Shown: positions 24,964-37,653 of the stretch, one piece after another
Numbering within the stretch: position 1 is the stretch's first letter
Layout of the letters: every line of letters begins with the position of its first letter
From: Dimorphilus gyrociliatus
Lineage: Eukaryota; Annelida; Polychaeta; Dinophilidae
NCBI GenBank assembly: GCA_904063045.1
Contig: CAJFCJ010000019.1
Location: 1,292,570 to 1,356,569, forward strand
Length of the DNA: 64,000 nucleotides
Reading direction: 5' to 3'
Position numbers and translations under genes: made by a program
Notes under the pieces: generated by a model
Seen by the model: only the letters and a program-made list of their open reading frames with translations
The model's database searches: none
Told to the model about the DNA's origin: nothing

Positions 24964-26759
24964 ATGTCAACGTTCTTTAAACGAATTTTAGGTGATGGAA
25001 ACAATTCAAAAGTTAACGATGCGTCAAAGACAAACGCCCCAACACCTATGGTTGCCAGCTTACAAAGAAAATTCGCTAAAGGTGTCCAATACAACAGTAA
25101 GTCGATAAAATTGAGCAGCTGTAGGAAAATAACTTTTCAATTTCAATAATAATTCCAGTGAAAATCGTTATCAAAGGTGACCGAAATGTAGGCAAAACTG
25201 CTCTTTTCGAAAGGTTACAGGGGAAAAAATTCCGAGAAGAATACATTCCCACAGACGAAATACAAGTCACGTGTATTCAATGGAACTACAAGGCAACAGA
25301 TGATGTTGTCAAAGTGGAAGTTTGGGATGTCGTTGATAAAGGCAAACCAAAAAAGAAGACAGACTCCTTAAAATTAAGTAATAATTCAATAGACGAACTA
25401 GAAGAACCATGCTTGGATGCAGATTTTATTGATGTATTTAAAGGCAGTCACGGAGTTATACTTATGCTCGACGTAACAAAGTCGTGGACTTTTGGTTATG
25501 TTGAAAGAGAAATTGTAAAAATACCAGATCGTATACCCATATTAGTTTTAGCAAATCACCGAGATATGGGACATCATCGAACTGTTAGTCAGGATTCTAT
25601 TAAGACTTTCTTAGAAGATTTTGAACGATCTAGACCTGAGGGTAGCGCTCAAATTCGGTATGCTGAAGCTTCGATGAAGAACGGCTTCGGATTAAAATAC
25701 TTACATAAATTTTTCAACCTACCATTTCTACAATTGCAGAAAGAGTCGTTGTTGACACAGCTTGAAACCAATAGGCGAGAGTTTGACGCAACAGTTCATG
25801 AGTTAAATGCTTATGGCGAATCAGAGTTACAAAATTATGATCTTTTCATTGAGCAGTGTCAAGGAACTGGTAAAAAACCGAAAGAATGTGTTCCAGACAC
25901 AAGCATAAAAATGGCACCTCCTGCTAAACCCATACCTGGTATGCAATTAAATATTTCGTCTTCCGCTCCATCCCCTCCTACTTTGTCGATAACGCCAGCA
26001 ACAACACCTATTCAATCCCCGCCCTCCACTTCAACAAATTTTGTTTCGAAATTATTTAAGAAGATTCAAAAGGAAGAAATCGAAACCCCCCCCAAAGAGA
26101 GTATAAAAGAAGCTGAAGCCAGTACAAGTAGTCAAAGCCCTGAAGAAAGTGTAAAAAATATAGAAGAGTTTGTGCCTGAGGAAGGCATTGATGCTAATTT
26201 CTTGGCAGATACTAATGAAAAATCAGCCAAAATTGATTCAGGTAAAGATGAAGAGTCAGACGATGCTGATGAAAAAGCAAACCCTTTGGTAGCTGGATTT
26301 CAAGAAGATATAGACTCCGAAGAAGATTCTGTGCCTTCTAGAGTATCAAAAGTACAAGATATTCAATTAAGTTCCGACGAAGATGACCTTAATAAGTTAA
26401 AAGTAGAAGAGGACATTAATGATAGTAGCGTTAACGTTGAGGAAGTCTCGTCCGAATCGAAAGGTATCGAATTGACTGAAGCTGACGTGGATTTTCTAGA
26501 TAAACAATTTTTGTGCGAAACCCCATCGAACGAACCATCAACAACAGTAAGAACAACTCCTTCACCTCAAGAACAAAGTAAGAAGAAAAAAAAAGATAAA
26601 AAAGATAAGAAAAAGAGGAAGAGTAAGAAATCTAATAAAGATAACGGGGCCAAAGAAAGTGACGAGTCAAAAAAACAAAAAAATAAGGAATTAGATGATT
26701 ATGAAAAATTTTTGGCTGATGGAGAAGGTGGAGAAAGCAACGGATACGAGTGTCTGTAA
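24964..26759 (+). CDS. RABL6: Rab-like protein 6 (Parf) GTPase-like protein
   Basis: Exons 24964-25096 and 25159-26759 (62-bp intron) encode 577 aa. The intron falls just before the GTPase-like fold, after RRKFAKGVQYN-type sequence (here LQRKFAKGVQYN). Conserved blocks are the P-loop GDRNVGKTALFERL, EEYIPTDEIQVTCIQWNYK, DDVVKVEVWDVVDKGK in place of DxxG, VLANHRDMG in place of NKxD, and SMKNGFGLKYLHKFFNLPFLQ. A Pro/Ser-rich linker, acidic segments including NPLVAGFQEDID, a Lys-rich nuclear-localisation-like stretch (26579-26640) and a conserved tail (ELDDYEKFLADGEG) follow. This order is diagnostic of RABL6, which in mammals shuttles between nucleus and cytoplasm and binds ARF/CDKN2A. ARF is a vertebrate protein, so its partner here is unknown. 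Poly(A) signal AATAAA at 26855-26860. Confidence 0.97.
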
Positions 26760-26854
26760 CTTTCTTTCAAATAACTGAGAATTTATGCATTCCTTTTGTT
26801 TTCTTGTTTAAAATAATATATTGGCAAAACATGAACATAATTAATATGAAATCG

Positions 26855-26860
26855 AATAAA
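26855..26860 (+). terminator. Poly(A) signal of RABL6
   Basis: Canonical AATAAA about 96 bp after the RABL6 stop, in the 324-bp gap (26760-27083) before the dipeptidase gene. The rest of that gap has no ORF. A CACGTG E-box (27006-27011) lies 73 bp upstream of the dipeptidase ATG. Confidence 0.6.
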
Positions 26861-27083
26861 TATTATATTTGTCGATTCTGTTCTTTAAAGTTGTGATCTG
26901 GAACATTGTGTAAAGGTTAGTGTATTTCGTAGCAGACGCTCTAATTGCGATTTAACTGGCAAGCTGTTATATTTTTACGCTTGATAGGTTTTACGTGTGA
27001 ACAAGCACGTGTAAGAATGTTAAAAGGTATATAATAATTAAAAGTCATCCTTTGACCGCAAATATTCACTCTAAAGGCTACTA

Positions 27084-28486
27084 ATGCGTTTTATTATTAT
27101 CTTTATTCTCGTTGTGAGCCACCTTCAGGGGGCGAATGCTTGGTCATCCGAAAGTATCGAACGAGCAAAACATGTTTTAGAGCGTTATCCTTTAATAGAC
27201 GGACATAATGACCTTCCAATGGTTTATAGGCGTCGTGTCAATAACCGAGTCGATTTAATAAACTTGGAAGAAGATGTTAATCCCCAATGGGGAGCCAGTC
27301 ATACCGATATACCAAGGATGAGACAGGGAAAAATGGGTGCTCAATTTTGGTCAGCTTTTGTTAGCTGTACTTCTCAGTACAAAGACGCTCTTCGCTTAAC
27401 TATTGAACAAATCGACGTTGTTCATCGAATGACTGAAAAGTATCCAAATCACTTTAAGATGGTCACTTCAGCGGATGAAATAGAGGAGGCCTTTTCAAAC
27501 GGTCTTATGGGCTCATTGATTGGTGTTGAAGGTGGTCACTCTATGGACAATAGCTTAGCCGTTCTACGTCAGTTTTACTCCTTGGGAGTTCGTTACATGA
27601 CTATTACGCATAGTTGTAACACACCATGGGCTGACGCATCGCCAGCCGATGATAATGGCCCTGAGCATGATGGTTTGACTGATTGGGGTCAATTAGTCGT
27701 AAAAGAAATGAATAGACTAGGCATGCTAGTCGACTTAAGTCACGTATCTACAAGGCTTATGGAAACTGCTTTCAATATTACTAAAGCACCCGTAATATTT
27801 AGCCATTCCTGCGTGTATGCTATTTGTAACACTCATAGAAACGTTCGAGATCATATTCTTGATAAGCTGGTACTTATGATAAATATCTTTAAAATATACA
27901 TAAAAAACTTAATTACAAATGTTCTCGGGCATAATCTTTGTCTTCTATTATCAAATTTATTATGTAAGCTTATTAAGACTTGTTGAGATTTTTATTTTTA
28001 GAAAGAAAATGGTGGTATACTAATGATAACTTTTGTGAGATACTTTCTCGGTTGTGCTCCAGCGAATAGAAACCCCGATGTGAAGTTGGTTGCGGATCAT
28101 ATCGATTACGTAAAAAATCGTATTGGTGCCGATTACGTTGGTTTGGGAGGTGACTACGATGGAATGGCGGGGTTTGTGTTTCTCGCTTGAGCTTTTGAGG
28201 GAAAACGTTTATATCTGCGCTAGTATACTATATTATTAAATATGTCCGCAGGGCACCCGATGGTTTAGAGGACGTTTCTAAATACCCTAATTTATTTGCT
28301 GAATTAGCCGAGAGGGGGTGGACTGACACTGAACTAGAAAAGTTAGCTGGTAGGAATTTGATAAGAGTATTGAGAAAGGTTGAAGAGGTCAGAAACCAGT
28401 TAGCAGGTGAAGGAGTAAGGCCTATCGACCAAATAATTCCAGAATCAGCTTTGGCTAATCGTACCGAGTGCAGAACTTCATTCTGA
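27084..28486 (+). CDS. Membrane-dipeptidase-family (M19) renal-type dipeptidase, apparently secreted
   Basis: Exons 27084-27869, 28002-28171 and 28252-28486 give 396 aa with continuous phase. The enzyme is a zinc dipeptidase that hydrolyses dipeptides and, in mammals, leukotriene D4 and beta-lactams. The signal peptide is MRFIIIFILVVSHLQGANAW. Metal ligands are visible: HND in LIDGHNDLPMVYR, the bridging Glu in LIGVEGGHSM, and His in TITHSCNTPWADAS and VIFSHS. GLGGDYDGM and the C-terminal APDGLEDVSKYPNL match DPEP1-3. The protein ends ANRTECRTSF immediately after the Cys used for inter-subunit disulfides in mammals. It lacks the hydrophobic GPI-attachment tail, so a soluble secreted enzyme is inferred. 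A naive ORF runs from exon 1 into intron 1 (stop near 27986). Confidence 0.95.
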
Positions 28487-29224
28487 TAAAAATATAGTTC
28501 ATATATAAATTTTTCTTTGAAAGAAAAGCGTAATAAAACAAAATTAAGCAGAACATTAAAAAAAGATCAATATAAATTTATGTGTATGTGTTAGTTCATC
28601 GACCGCTTTCTAGAAATTAGATACTTCTGCCCCAAAAACGTCCTTCTCTCTCTTTAACACATGTGATACAGCTGTCGTTGAATTAAAAACAGAAACAATA
28701 TTTTTCAAAATATTCATTGTATTTTTGCAGTACAGTATATTATTTTGTTCGGTATACAATACGTACAACAAAAGAAATAAGGGGAAAAATGATTATTAAT
28801 TGAAAGATGAAATGCAAATTGAAATTAATAACTATTATTTATAAAATATGCGCTTAAAACAAAAAAAAACAAAAAAAAATTGGCACCATTTCCAAACAGT
28901 TATTTATAGTGACATTCCAAAGTCATTCGGTATATATCAAACGGCATATTTTTATTCGGTGTCCCAGGTTTCGAACGAGGAAAATTTGGGTTGACCCACT
29001 ACTTCGACGTGTTTATACTCATAGATTCTTAAATTAGGCCTGAAGCCGATTGCACATATTAAAAAGAATTCTAGTTTCATGTTAATAGAATGTAAAGTGC
29101 GTAGAAATAGCGATAGGACGACAAAACAAATTTATTATTATTCATAAATATTTAGACTATAAAAATTGTTTATATATAATATACATATGAGTAATGTCAT
29201 GTATCTATGTATAGTTCGACGAAG

Positions 29225-29230
<6 letters not shown>

Positions 29231-29265
<35 letters not shown>
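29231..29265. repeat. (TA)n microsatellite
   Basis: TA dinucleotide run of about 17 units in AT-rich intergenic DNA. Confidence 0.9.
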
Positions 29266-29269
<4 letters not shown>

Positions 29270-29836
29270 TTATATATACTATATATGTATTAGCATAAAT
29301 ATCGAACAAAAATTGGCAGTCGTTCGAGTAAATGACAATTAACGAAGCTTTTTCTATACAAAAGCATAATCTGCTGTATAAAAATTTTTGTAAAATAGTT
29401 AAATATAAAGCAACATAAGTTTCATAACAGTAATTGATTTTTACTTGAATCTTATTATTCGTAATAAATATACATTGCACATGAAAATATATACTCCACA
29501 TACTACAGATCGTTCCTTTCATTAGTTATACTTTCTGTTCAACTAAGACATTTTATTTAATATATCATTATTATTTACTATTTTATAACTTGGTTGTTAT
29601 TTATTTCTGATATATGAAAATTTTAACTGTATATCTTATTTATACAATGGATTAAAAGATAAATAAATTACGCTTAGCAAGGCCTATTTACCCTGTAATA
29701 ACAACATCAGATATAAAATATAATATAATATATCATCTTCTATATTTTGTTTGTCAAAGGACAAATTTAAAAAACAGACTATTATAATTGTAAAAAAGAG
29801 GAAGGAAGAGAGGAAAAACGGAAAAAATTCTCTTTA

Positions 29837-29841
<5 letters not shown>

Positions 29842-29868
<27 letters not shown>
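29842..29868. repeat. (CT)n microsatellite
   Basis: Perfect CT run of about 13 units, preceded by purine-rich sequence. Confidence 0.9.
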
Positions 29869-30555
29869 GTCACAACTATAACTTAATTCGATGTTGATAT
29901 TTGTTTCTGTTTTCTTCTTTAATAGTTAAATTTCATTTGGCTAGAAAAAGATTAATTATACTTCTTTCTTTATCATTATTTCATTTTGCTTCTTCTTTTA
30001 TGCAAAAGTATATTTGATTCTATTTATATAATATTTATTTATTAATATAAATATAATTTATAAATATCTAAATAGGTTATTTTTGAATATTTAGTCAAAA
30101 TTGTTTCAATGGTCATACGTCTCTGTCTATTCATTAGATAATAAAGTAATATTTTCTCTTCTTTAAAATTAATATCTCTTTTTATAATATACAATATAAT
30201 ACTGCAAATCTTTTACTTTTTAATGTAAATACTGGCCTATACTTGTTATAAATATAAAAATGTTAGAAAACTATTATCCATTTGAATAGATGCATGTGTA
30301 TATATATATTTAAGTTAGCCATTGTGCCATCAAATTCGATGAAATAGCTGAAAGACTTCCATTCTTTCATTCTCTAGTGTAGATAGGACAAATTTATTAA
30401 ATAATATTTAATAATTTATCTACTCTTTTAAACATAAAAACAAAACAAAACAAATGTAATATTTAAATATTCAATAAATCTATCTTGAATAATTTTCATC
30501 AATATTCAAATACAAATTTTAAAGTTATTATCTTGATTTATGTATTCTTTCTTTC

Positions 30556-30565
<10 letters not shown>

Positions 30566-30621
<56 letters not shown>
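30566..30621. repeat. Compound (TC)n(TA)n microsatellite
   Basis: About 11 TC units run directly into about 16 TA units, a typical compound dinucleotide repeat. Confidence 0.9.
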
Positions 30622-30624
<3 letters not shown>

Positions 30625-30965
30625 TGTGTGTTGTATACTTATCAATCATCCTGTGTTACTTGAATAATACATTATTTGAATAGGGGGAAAGGTAGGGAAA
30701 TGAGAGAATTAAAGTATACCAGTGTTAAATGATCAGATATAAAATGGTAGTAAAAGCAAGGATGCTAATTAATAATTACTTGATAAAATTACATTGGTCT
30801 TTTTACTAACGCTGATTAAAACGAGCAAAATGCATCAATGAATATATTGTATTACATATGCTGTATACTGTATATCATGTATATGGGTATGACTATATAC
30901 CAATTATACTGGAGGGATGATACGTAAAGTACTACCCTCTATCAATATTAATACATCATTACATA

Positions 30966-31081
30966 ATCGCTTCTCGGCTTCTTATTTTTTCGATCTAGGC
31001 TGTTGTAGCATAGTGGATCCATTTAGGTTGCACAGACTGACTTTTTATTAATGTCTAGCATACTGCTTGTGACCTCGATCC
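30966..31081 (+). other. Candidate Pol III-type / SINE-like element with U2-like 5' end
   Basis: The stretch starts with ATCGCTTCTCGGC (30966-30978), identical to the first 13 bases of metazoan U2 snRNA, but downstream U2 sequence is absent. A tRNA A-box-like TAGCATAGTGG (31006-31016) and a weak B-box-like GACCTCGATCC (31071-31081) follow, 65 bp apart start to start. It may be a decayed U2- or tRNA-derived short element. No second copy was seen in the window, and chance is possible. Confidence 0.25.
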
Positions 31082-31400
31082 AGAAAGGCCATTGATGGCT
31101 AGAAATTATCACCTATAAAAGCTCTTTTAATCAGTAAAGAGTAATATTCTTTCCGTATAAGTTATTTAAAAATCTCCTTCGATCTTATTCCTTTGAAAGA
31201 GAAAGTTTTTAAGAGCTGATCGTTAGCTGGTAGGTAAATAAATTAATAAATTTAACGATTAATAGGAACAAAAGCTTCCTTAGCGCAAGTTCGTTTCAAT
31301 ATATGCGTATTCGATTGATAAAATACCTGTGAAAGGATTAAATCATTAATTTTTTTACTATGAGCACCTTTTATTTATTCTATAGATAATTGAACAAAGG

Positions 31401-33016
31401 ATGTCGATCATATCGAAAGTGATTAACTATGATGTTTTGCCCACGAAAGTGGCTGATTTTCTAAGAGATACGCCTAATTGGAAATTGGTTGCTGGTGGAG
31501 GATTGGTACTTTTAGGGGGTTATTACGCGTTTTTTAAAGATAATAGTGGACTTCCGGGACCGAGAGGCTATCCAATTGTTGGAATACTACCATTGCTTGA
31601 CAAGAAAGCGCCGCATTTAAGTATCTATGCGATGTCCGAAAAGTATGGAGATGTATGCTCTCTATCATTTCTGAGTGATGATTTTGTTTTGGTGTCTGGT
31701 GAGAAAAATATCTACGACATTTACATTAACAAGCAAGATGATTTCTCTAATAGACTTCGTAATGTGAGAATCGCAACAGTGTTGGACGGTTTGATGGATA
31801 TCACTTCTATGAATGATTGTGAAAAGTTTAGAGATGTTAAGAAACTGACAATGAGATCTTTAAAGACATATGGCGAAGGCATGGAGAGGGTAGAAGATAT
31901 CTCCACCGAAGTTATCGGTGATTTTATTAATTTTATTGCAGAAACAAAAGGCAAACCCCTCGATATAAGTAAAAAACTTAAAGATGTCTTTGGTGACATT
32001 ATCACATCAATGGTTCTTAATAAAAGAGTTAGCAACACAATAACACAAAAGTTTGTTCACAACTACGATAGAATTTTGACTTATACAATAAACCCATTCA
32101 CGGCTATTATAGAGTTTTTTCCTTGGCTAAAATATTTTGGTAATCATACTTATAAAACTTTAAGAAATTTCGTAAAGCTTCGAAATAAATTAATAAATCC
32201 TCTTGTTGAAAGTGCTTTTAAAGAGTACGATCCTGATGATATTAAAACGGCTTTCCAACAGATAGTGTTTCTAATGAACCAATCAAAATTTGATTACAAT
32301 TTGAGGGATATGACAGCGGTTGTTATTGTTCTAATAGTGGCAGGCTTTGTAACGACTTCATCAACTTTGTACGGACTCTTCCCTATTCTTATGGCCCATA
32401 GACATGTTGAGGAGAAAATTCTTCAAGAAATTTCTGAAGTTATTGGTTTTGATAGGTCTCCTAAATTATCAGATAAAGCGAATATGCCCTACACCGAAGC
32501 TACGATCTTGGAAGCTCATCGTATCCTCTCCATATTACCTTTTAGCCTTCCACATCAGGCTACACGAAACACAACTCTTGGAGGATATAACATAAAGAAA
32601 GGAACCACAATATGGCCAAATATCTGGGGTCTTCATCACGACAAAGAGATTTGGGGTGACCCATACAACTTCCGACCTGAGAGATTTCTGGACAAGGATG
32701 GAAAAGTCCTTTCTGTAGAACATAGACTAAGAAAGTGGTTAGTATTAAAAACATTTATCTATTGAAATGTCTATATACTCACCATTGACATTTCTTCTCT
32801 TCTAGTCTTCTCCCATTTGGAGCTGGACGACGAGTATGCCTTGGTAAAAATATGGCTAACAACCGATTATTCCTTTTCCTTACAACAGTCTTACAAAGAT
32901 TTAAATTTCAACCGGAAGAGGGAAAAACTGTTTTATGGGATCCAAAGGAAATGGAGTATAGTGTGGTACTTTGTCAAAAACCCTATAAAATGAGCTTTTT
33001 ACCAAGGCAATCCTAA
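31401..33016 (+). CDS. Cytochrome P450, CYP2-clan-like, copy 1
   Basis: Exons 31401-32737 and 32806-33016 (68-bp intron) encode 515 aa. An N-terminal anchor (WKLVAGGGLVLLGGYYAFF) and Pro-rich hinge LPGPRGYPIVG mark a microsomal ER P450. Signatures: I-helix AGFVTTSSTLYG, K-helix ExxR in EAHRIL, PERF-type FRPERFLD, and the heme-binding loop LPFGAGRRVCLGKN with the axial Cys in exon 2. The intron splits the codon before LLPFG, as in the other three copies. It is a monooxygenase of unknown substrate. It is the most diverged member of the array, with its own intron sequence, so it is the oldest split or free of recent homogenisation. Confidence 0.95.
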
Positions 33017-34007
33017 AAAATATCATCAATCTTTACTTTTGCAAATTGAAAAGCAAATTTATTAACTCACTAACTGTTACCAAAATTTCATCACTTTCAT
33101 AACATAAAATATACAACATTATAAGATATTTAAGAATTTGTATTGATGAATATAAACTTCTTACTTACTTGGATTTATTTTTTATGTTTTCAATTGATTG
33201 AATAATTAATAGAGTTAAAAATTCTAATAATTTTTATAGGCCTATAATTGAGATAGTAATAGCAAAGTATATATTTGCCTTAAAACAACAGAAACGACAT
33301 AGATTTATAAAAGTTTAACTATGGCTACTCTTTTATGCGCATAATTCCATTTTAAACTAATAAAAATTTTTTATCCTATGTTATATATATATACATTGTA
33401 TATCTCATAGATACTTTCGTAAAAAAGAAAAAACCTTATTAATGACAGTAATACAGATAGAAATAGGTAGAAGTTGTTTTTTCAATTTTTATATAAGTCT
33501 TTATTTATTATATTGGGTACTCTTTGTTATCATATTAAGTTAATATATAAAATAACTTTTGGAATATTCTAAAAAATTTCGATAAAAGGTTCTGGATATT
33601 TTTATTCTATTTTAAACATAAAATCCAATTTTGTGGTCGTTTGAAAGTCGCAGGTTTGACAAATGATAATCCAGGGACTAGACATATAGCCTTGACCTAA
33701 AAATAAACAAATTAAAGTGTTTTATACTCATGCAAAACCAATACATTATTATCTTAACAAAATAGTCAAGTGTCTCTACCTGATTAAAGTGCCAATTACA
33801 AACCTTTGAAGGACAAAGTCATTTTATACATAAAAAAACGATCAGTTATTCATAAATAAAGGACGAAAACTGATTCTTCCACAAAAATAGCTTAAAAATA
33901 GCATAGAACTGCAACTTAGCCTATATATCGACAGTTTAGGGCATTCTACAACTAGTCTATTTGCTCTTGTAAATTCATTCCATTTTTGAGGATAGATTAG
34001 TAAAATT
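33017..34007. other. Intergenic between P450 copies 1 and 2
   Basis: AT-rich, with no ORF or RNA gene recognised. A 12-bp palindrome TATAGGCCTATA lies at 33235-33246. Presumably holds the 3' flank of copy 1 and promoter of copy 2. Confidence 0.6.
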
Positions 34008-35617
34008 ATGGCTTCGTGGATGAAAGCTTTTTATTACGATAATGTTTCAAATAAGCTGACAGATTTAGTAGAAACCACGCCAGCATGGAAACTCGTCGCT
34101 GGTGGAAGTCTACTATTAGTTGGAGGATACTATATTTTCTTCAAAGACAGAAATTCACTTCCAGGACCAAGAGGACTTCCTATTTTAGGAATTCTTCCTT
34201 GGCTCGATAAAGACTTACCTCATCTTGATCTATCTTCTTATAGAAAACAGTATGGTGATGTGTTGAAAGCGCCTATAATGACAGAGGATATCATACTTGT
34301 TTCCGGAGAAAATAATATCTATGATTTATATATTAATAAACAAAACGACTTTTCAAATAGAGACCGTGGCGTAAGAGTTACGGCCATATTAAATGGCATT
34401 GAAGATATTTCTATTATGAATGACCATCAATTATTTAGAGATTCAAAGAAGATGACTCTTAGATCTCTTAAAACCTATTCGGAGGGAATGAAAAAAGTAG
34501 AGGATATCTCTTCCGAAATAATTGGTGAATTTTTAGAATACATACAATCTACACAATCCAAACCAGTAGATATTGACGATAAAATGAAAGCTTTGTTCGG
34601 TAATATTATCATATCTATGACCCTAAATAGGAGAATCGAATCTTCTGTTATGGAGAAATTTGTTGCTACATATGAAAAGATTTTCAAAATTGTTCTTGCA
34701 CCTTCAACTGCAATTTTAGAGGTATTTCCTTGGCTTAGAAGCTGTGGTAATAAAGCCTATAAAATGCTGGTGAATTGCGCAAAAAGACGAGATAATCTAA
34801 TAGAACCTATTGTTAGAGAGGCAATAGACAATTTTGATCCTCATGATATAAAAACTACTACTGATCAACTTTGGCATTATATGAATCAATCAAATATAGA
34901 TTATGATTTCAAACATCTTTATGGTATTTCTTCTGGTTTAATCATTGCTGGTTTCATTACAACTTCTTCGACATTGTATGGACTTTTTCCAATTCTAATG
35001 TCACATAGACATATTGAACAGAAGATTCTTCAAGAAATTGAACATAATATTGGTTTTAATCGTCTTCCATCACTCGATGATAAAGCTAATATGCCATACA
35101 CGGAAGCTACAATATTGGAGGCTCATCGCTATCTATCTGTTGTACCTTTTAGTTTACCACATATAGCTGTAAGAGATTCGACAATTGGAGGTTATAATAT
35201 AAAGAAGGGAAGTCAAATATGGCCAAATATTTGGGGTCTTCATCATGATGAAACGATTTGGGGAGATCCTGAAAATTTCCGACCCGAAAGATTTTTGGAT
35301 GATAATGGTCGTGTTCTAACAGCGGAACATCGATTCAGAAAATGGTAAGCGAAATAAGTAAAATCTATAATATTGAACTATTGTTGACGAGTACTTTTAA
35401 CCACAGTCTTCTTCCATTCGGAGCGGGTAGGAGAGTATGTGTAGGTAAAAATCTTGCAAATAATCGATTATTCTTGTTTCTTTGTTCGATGTTACAAAGA
35501 TTTGAATTTAACCCGGAAGATGGTAAAACAGTTGAATGGGACTTTAAGCAGATGCAATTCGGTGTACTTCTCAGTCACAAACCCTATAAGATGTGTTTTA
35601 CACCAAGAGAAAATTGA
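34008..35617 (+). CDS. Cytochrome P450, CYP2-clan-like, copy 2
   Basis: Exons 34008-35344 and 35407-35617 (62-bp intron) encode 515 aa. N-terminal anchor WKLVAGGSLLLVGGYYIFF, hinge LPGPRGLPILG, I-helix AGFITTSSTLYG, K-helix EAHRYL, FRPERFLD and heme loop LPFGAGRRVCVGKN are all intact. The reading frame of exon 1 stops just inside the intron, and a false second ORF begins in the intron at 35342; the two are one gene. Residues about 137-187 and most of 245-515 are nearly identical to copy 3, whereas the N-terminal third and residues about 188-245 are clearly diverged, giving a mosaic pattern. Substrate unknown; ER membrane enzyme by family. Confidence 0.95.
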
Positions 35618-37653
35618 TTAATTTTAAATTTTCAGTGAAAAGTTTAAAATGTTATTATAGCAAATTCTTTTAAATGGAATGCTTGAATACTATTTTAAAA
35701 AAATGAATATTTCCTTGACTTTTTGTATGATTTCAAGCTTTTAGCTATATTTGTTTCGAAATGAATAAAATATCAGGATACATTTCTAAATGTATTATCT
35801 ATTAATAGACTTTTGTAAAAGGAAAGTAATGTGAGTGTTAATCGGCATAATTTTCAATTTTATGGCAAGCAGTTAATTTGAAGTGATAAAGTGAATTGTT
35901 TTTTTTAATAACGGATTGAGAAGAAGATATTGTATTGATCTGCTATTGTTTTTCTCATACATTGAAAAGTTAAATATATATTGGAAGATAAAGGACATGC
36001 CAATTATCTAATTCGTGAATCCTTTATAATCTATTTTTAATAAGTCCTCTTTTAATTGTTATACTAACATAATCTATACATGTTTTTATAAAGTATGCTA
36101 AGATTATTATATATATAACGATTTGCTTAGAAAACAAAACCTACACGTTTTGGATTACTTAATTAAAAGCCAAGAGAAATTTAATAAGAATGGCATGTTT
36201 ATTAGAAAAGTAATCAATTACAGTCTTTTTTCTAAGAAATTTATGATATATTTCTTATCGTAAGCCTAATTTTTTTCAAAATTATTAAATTTACTGAAAG
36301 GTTGATTGTTCATCTGTTAAATACATTTGAAATAACATATTATTTCTATTTTACTTTATACTGTTACCTTAATAAAAGTCATATATAAATTAATGATTTT
36401 TTTGCTTTGGTTATTAGAAAGGTAACAACTCTGAAATATTCACCTTAGTAGGGTGAAAAATGTTATTTTTTTATAATTTTAAAATTGATCTCTTATTGTC
36501 ATAGTTTGAATAATGTTTAATAATATTAAAGACTGTTAGATTACTGATTAAAGTTTTCTTTCTCTTCAAACCAGTGAAAATAATGCAAAATAGAAATACG
36601 TTTCTTTCTTTAAAACAACATTGTAATACTTAATATACACGTTACATCAGCATTTCCTTATGAAATCTTTTCATATTTTCAGTAATATAAACTATGAGCA
36701 TTAAAGAGTAGTATTCTACGGAAGATAAATAACCTTTGAATAGACAATTAACCTGAAAGTTAACTGGGTATAATTTGAAGAAACTCAATAAATTGTAATT
36801 CCATGTAATATCATATCAGGCGATCTGTCTGAGGTTAAATTATGTTCTGGGCTAAAGCAGAATATAAATGATTTAACCTTTAATATAGCAGAAACGAATA
36901 AAGACTGCTGTTTAGAGATTGAAAGGTATATTCTATCATCGACTTTTACCCTAAAGAAAGCTTGAAAATTATCTAGATTAATATCTAAACCTTTTATTTG
37001 GAATAACCTTGTTGGAATGAAAAAAACATTTTTTGCATATCTTATCATTCTATCTTAAAAAAGAGTGAATTAGTTATAACATATATTGTATTATATATTT
37101 AGATATACTTATTAAGTATTCTATTATAAAACAACTTAGAATGTCTTTTTTTAAATATACTTGAAATTTGAACTCTCTCTCTCTCTCTCTCTCTCTCTAT
37201 GTTCCAGTTGACTTTATGATATAGATAATTGATAGTGTTATTCTGAATAAAGAAGAATATACCTTCTACATTATTAATAGGGTTTCGACGAAATTTCTTT
37301 CCAAAAAACGATTTATATTTCAAAATGACAGAATTGTCATTCATGTCAATGCTGACAATTGTTTGCAATAACACAAATGATTTCATAGTTATTTTAGCTT
37401 TTCGAATAATGTACATAAACATCGTTACATATACTGTATAAATATTAGTATATCTTCAATATAATTATTTCTTTCATATAGACCAAATATCAGTGTATAT
37501 CTAAAAAGTGTGCTTTGAAACATGCATGCTTGATAACAATACTTCAAACTTTAGATAAATTAATAATAAACAAATACTCCTATTCAACAATATAACGCAC
37601 TTAATTTATACTGTGTTGATAACAGTTTTTCTTTAAAGTCCACATCAAAATAC
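35618..37653. other. 2-kb intergenic region between P450 copies 2 and 3
   Basis: AT-rich. Two minus-strand ORFs (36785-37048, 87 codons; 37099-37422, 107 codons) have no recognised domain, and the second runs through a (CT)n repeat. I do not call them genes. A (CT)n microsatellite lies at 37173-37199. Confidence 0.55.
37173..37199. repeat. (CT)n microsatellite
   Basis: Perfect CT run of about 13 units in the intergenic region. Confidence 0.9.

Larger units (their letters stand above)
28487..31400. other. 2.9-kb intergenic region between dipeptidase and P450 array
   Basis: No convincing coding region. Short ORFs here are AT-repeat translations. Contents: the 3' flank of the dipeptidase, (TA)n at 29231-29265, (CT)n at 29842-29868, compound (TC)n(TA)n at 30566-30621, a possible Pol III/SINE-like element at 30966-31081, and presumably the promoter of the first P450 gene in the last few hundred bases. 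Confidence 0.6.

Noticed and set aside
29205-29522. 105-codon minus-strand ORF
   Set aside because: Its C-terminal part is translated TA repeat (IYIYIY) and the rest is AT-rich intergenic sequence.
35342-35617. Separate small ORF starting MVSEISK after P450 copy 2 (also at 38988 and 40807)
   Set aside because: It starts in the last bases of exon 1 and reads through the 62-bp intron into exon 2, which carries the heme loop. It is part of the P450 gene, not a gene.
36785-37422. Two minus-strand ORFs of 87 and 107 codons between P450 copies 2 and 3
   Set aside because: No recognised domain; the second translates a (CT)n repeat; no convincing splice pairing joins them.
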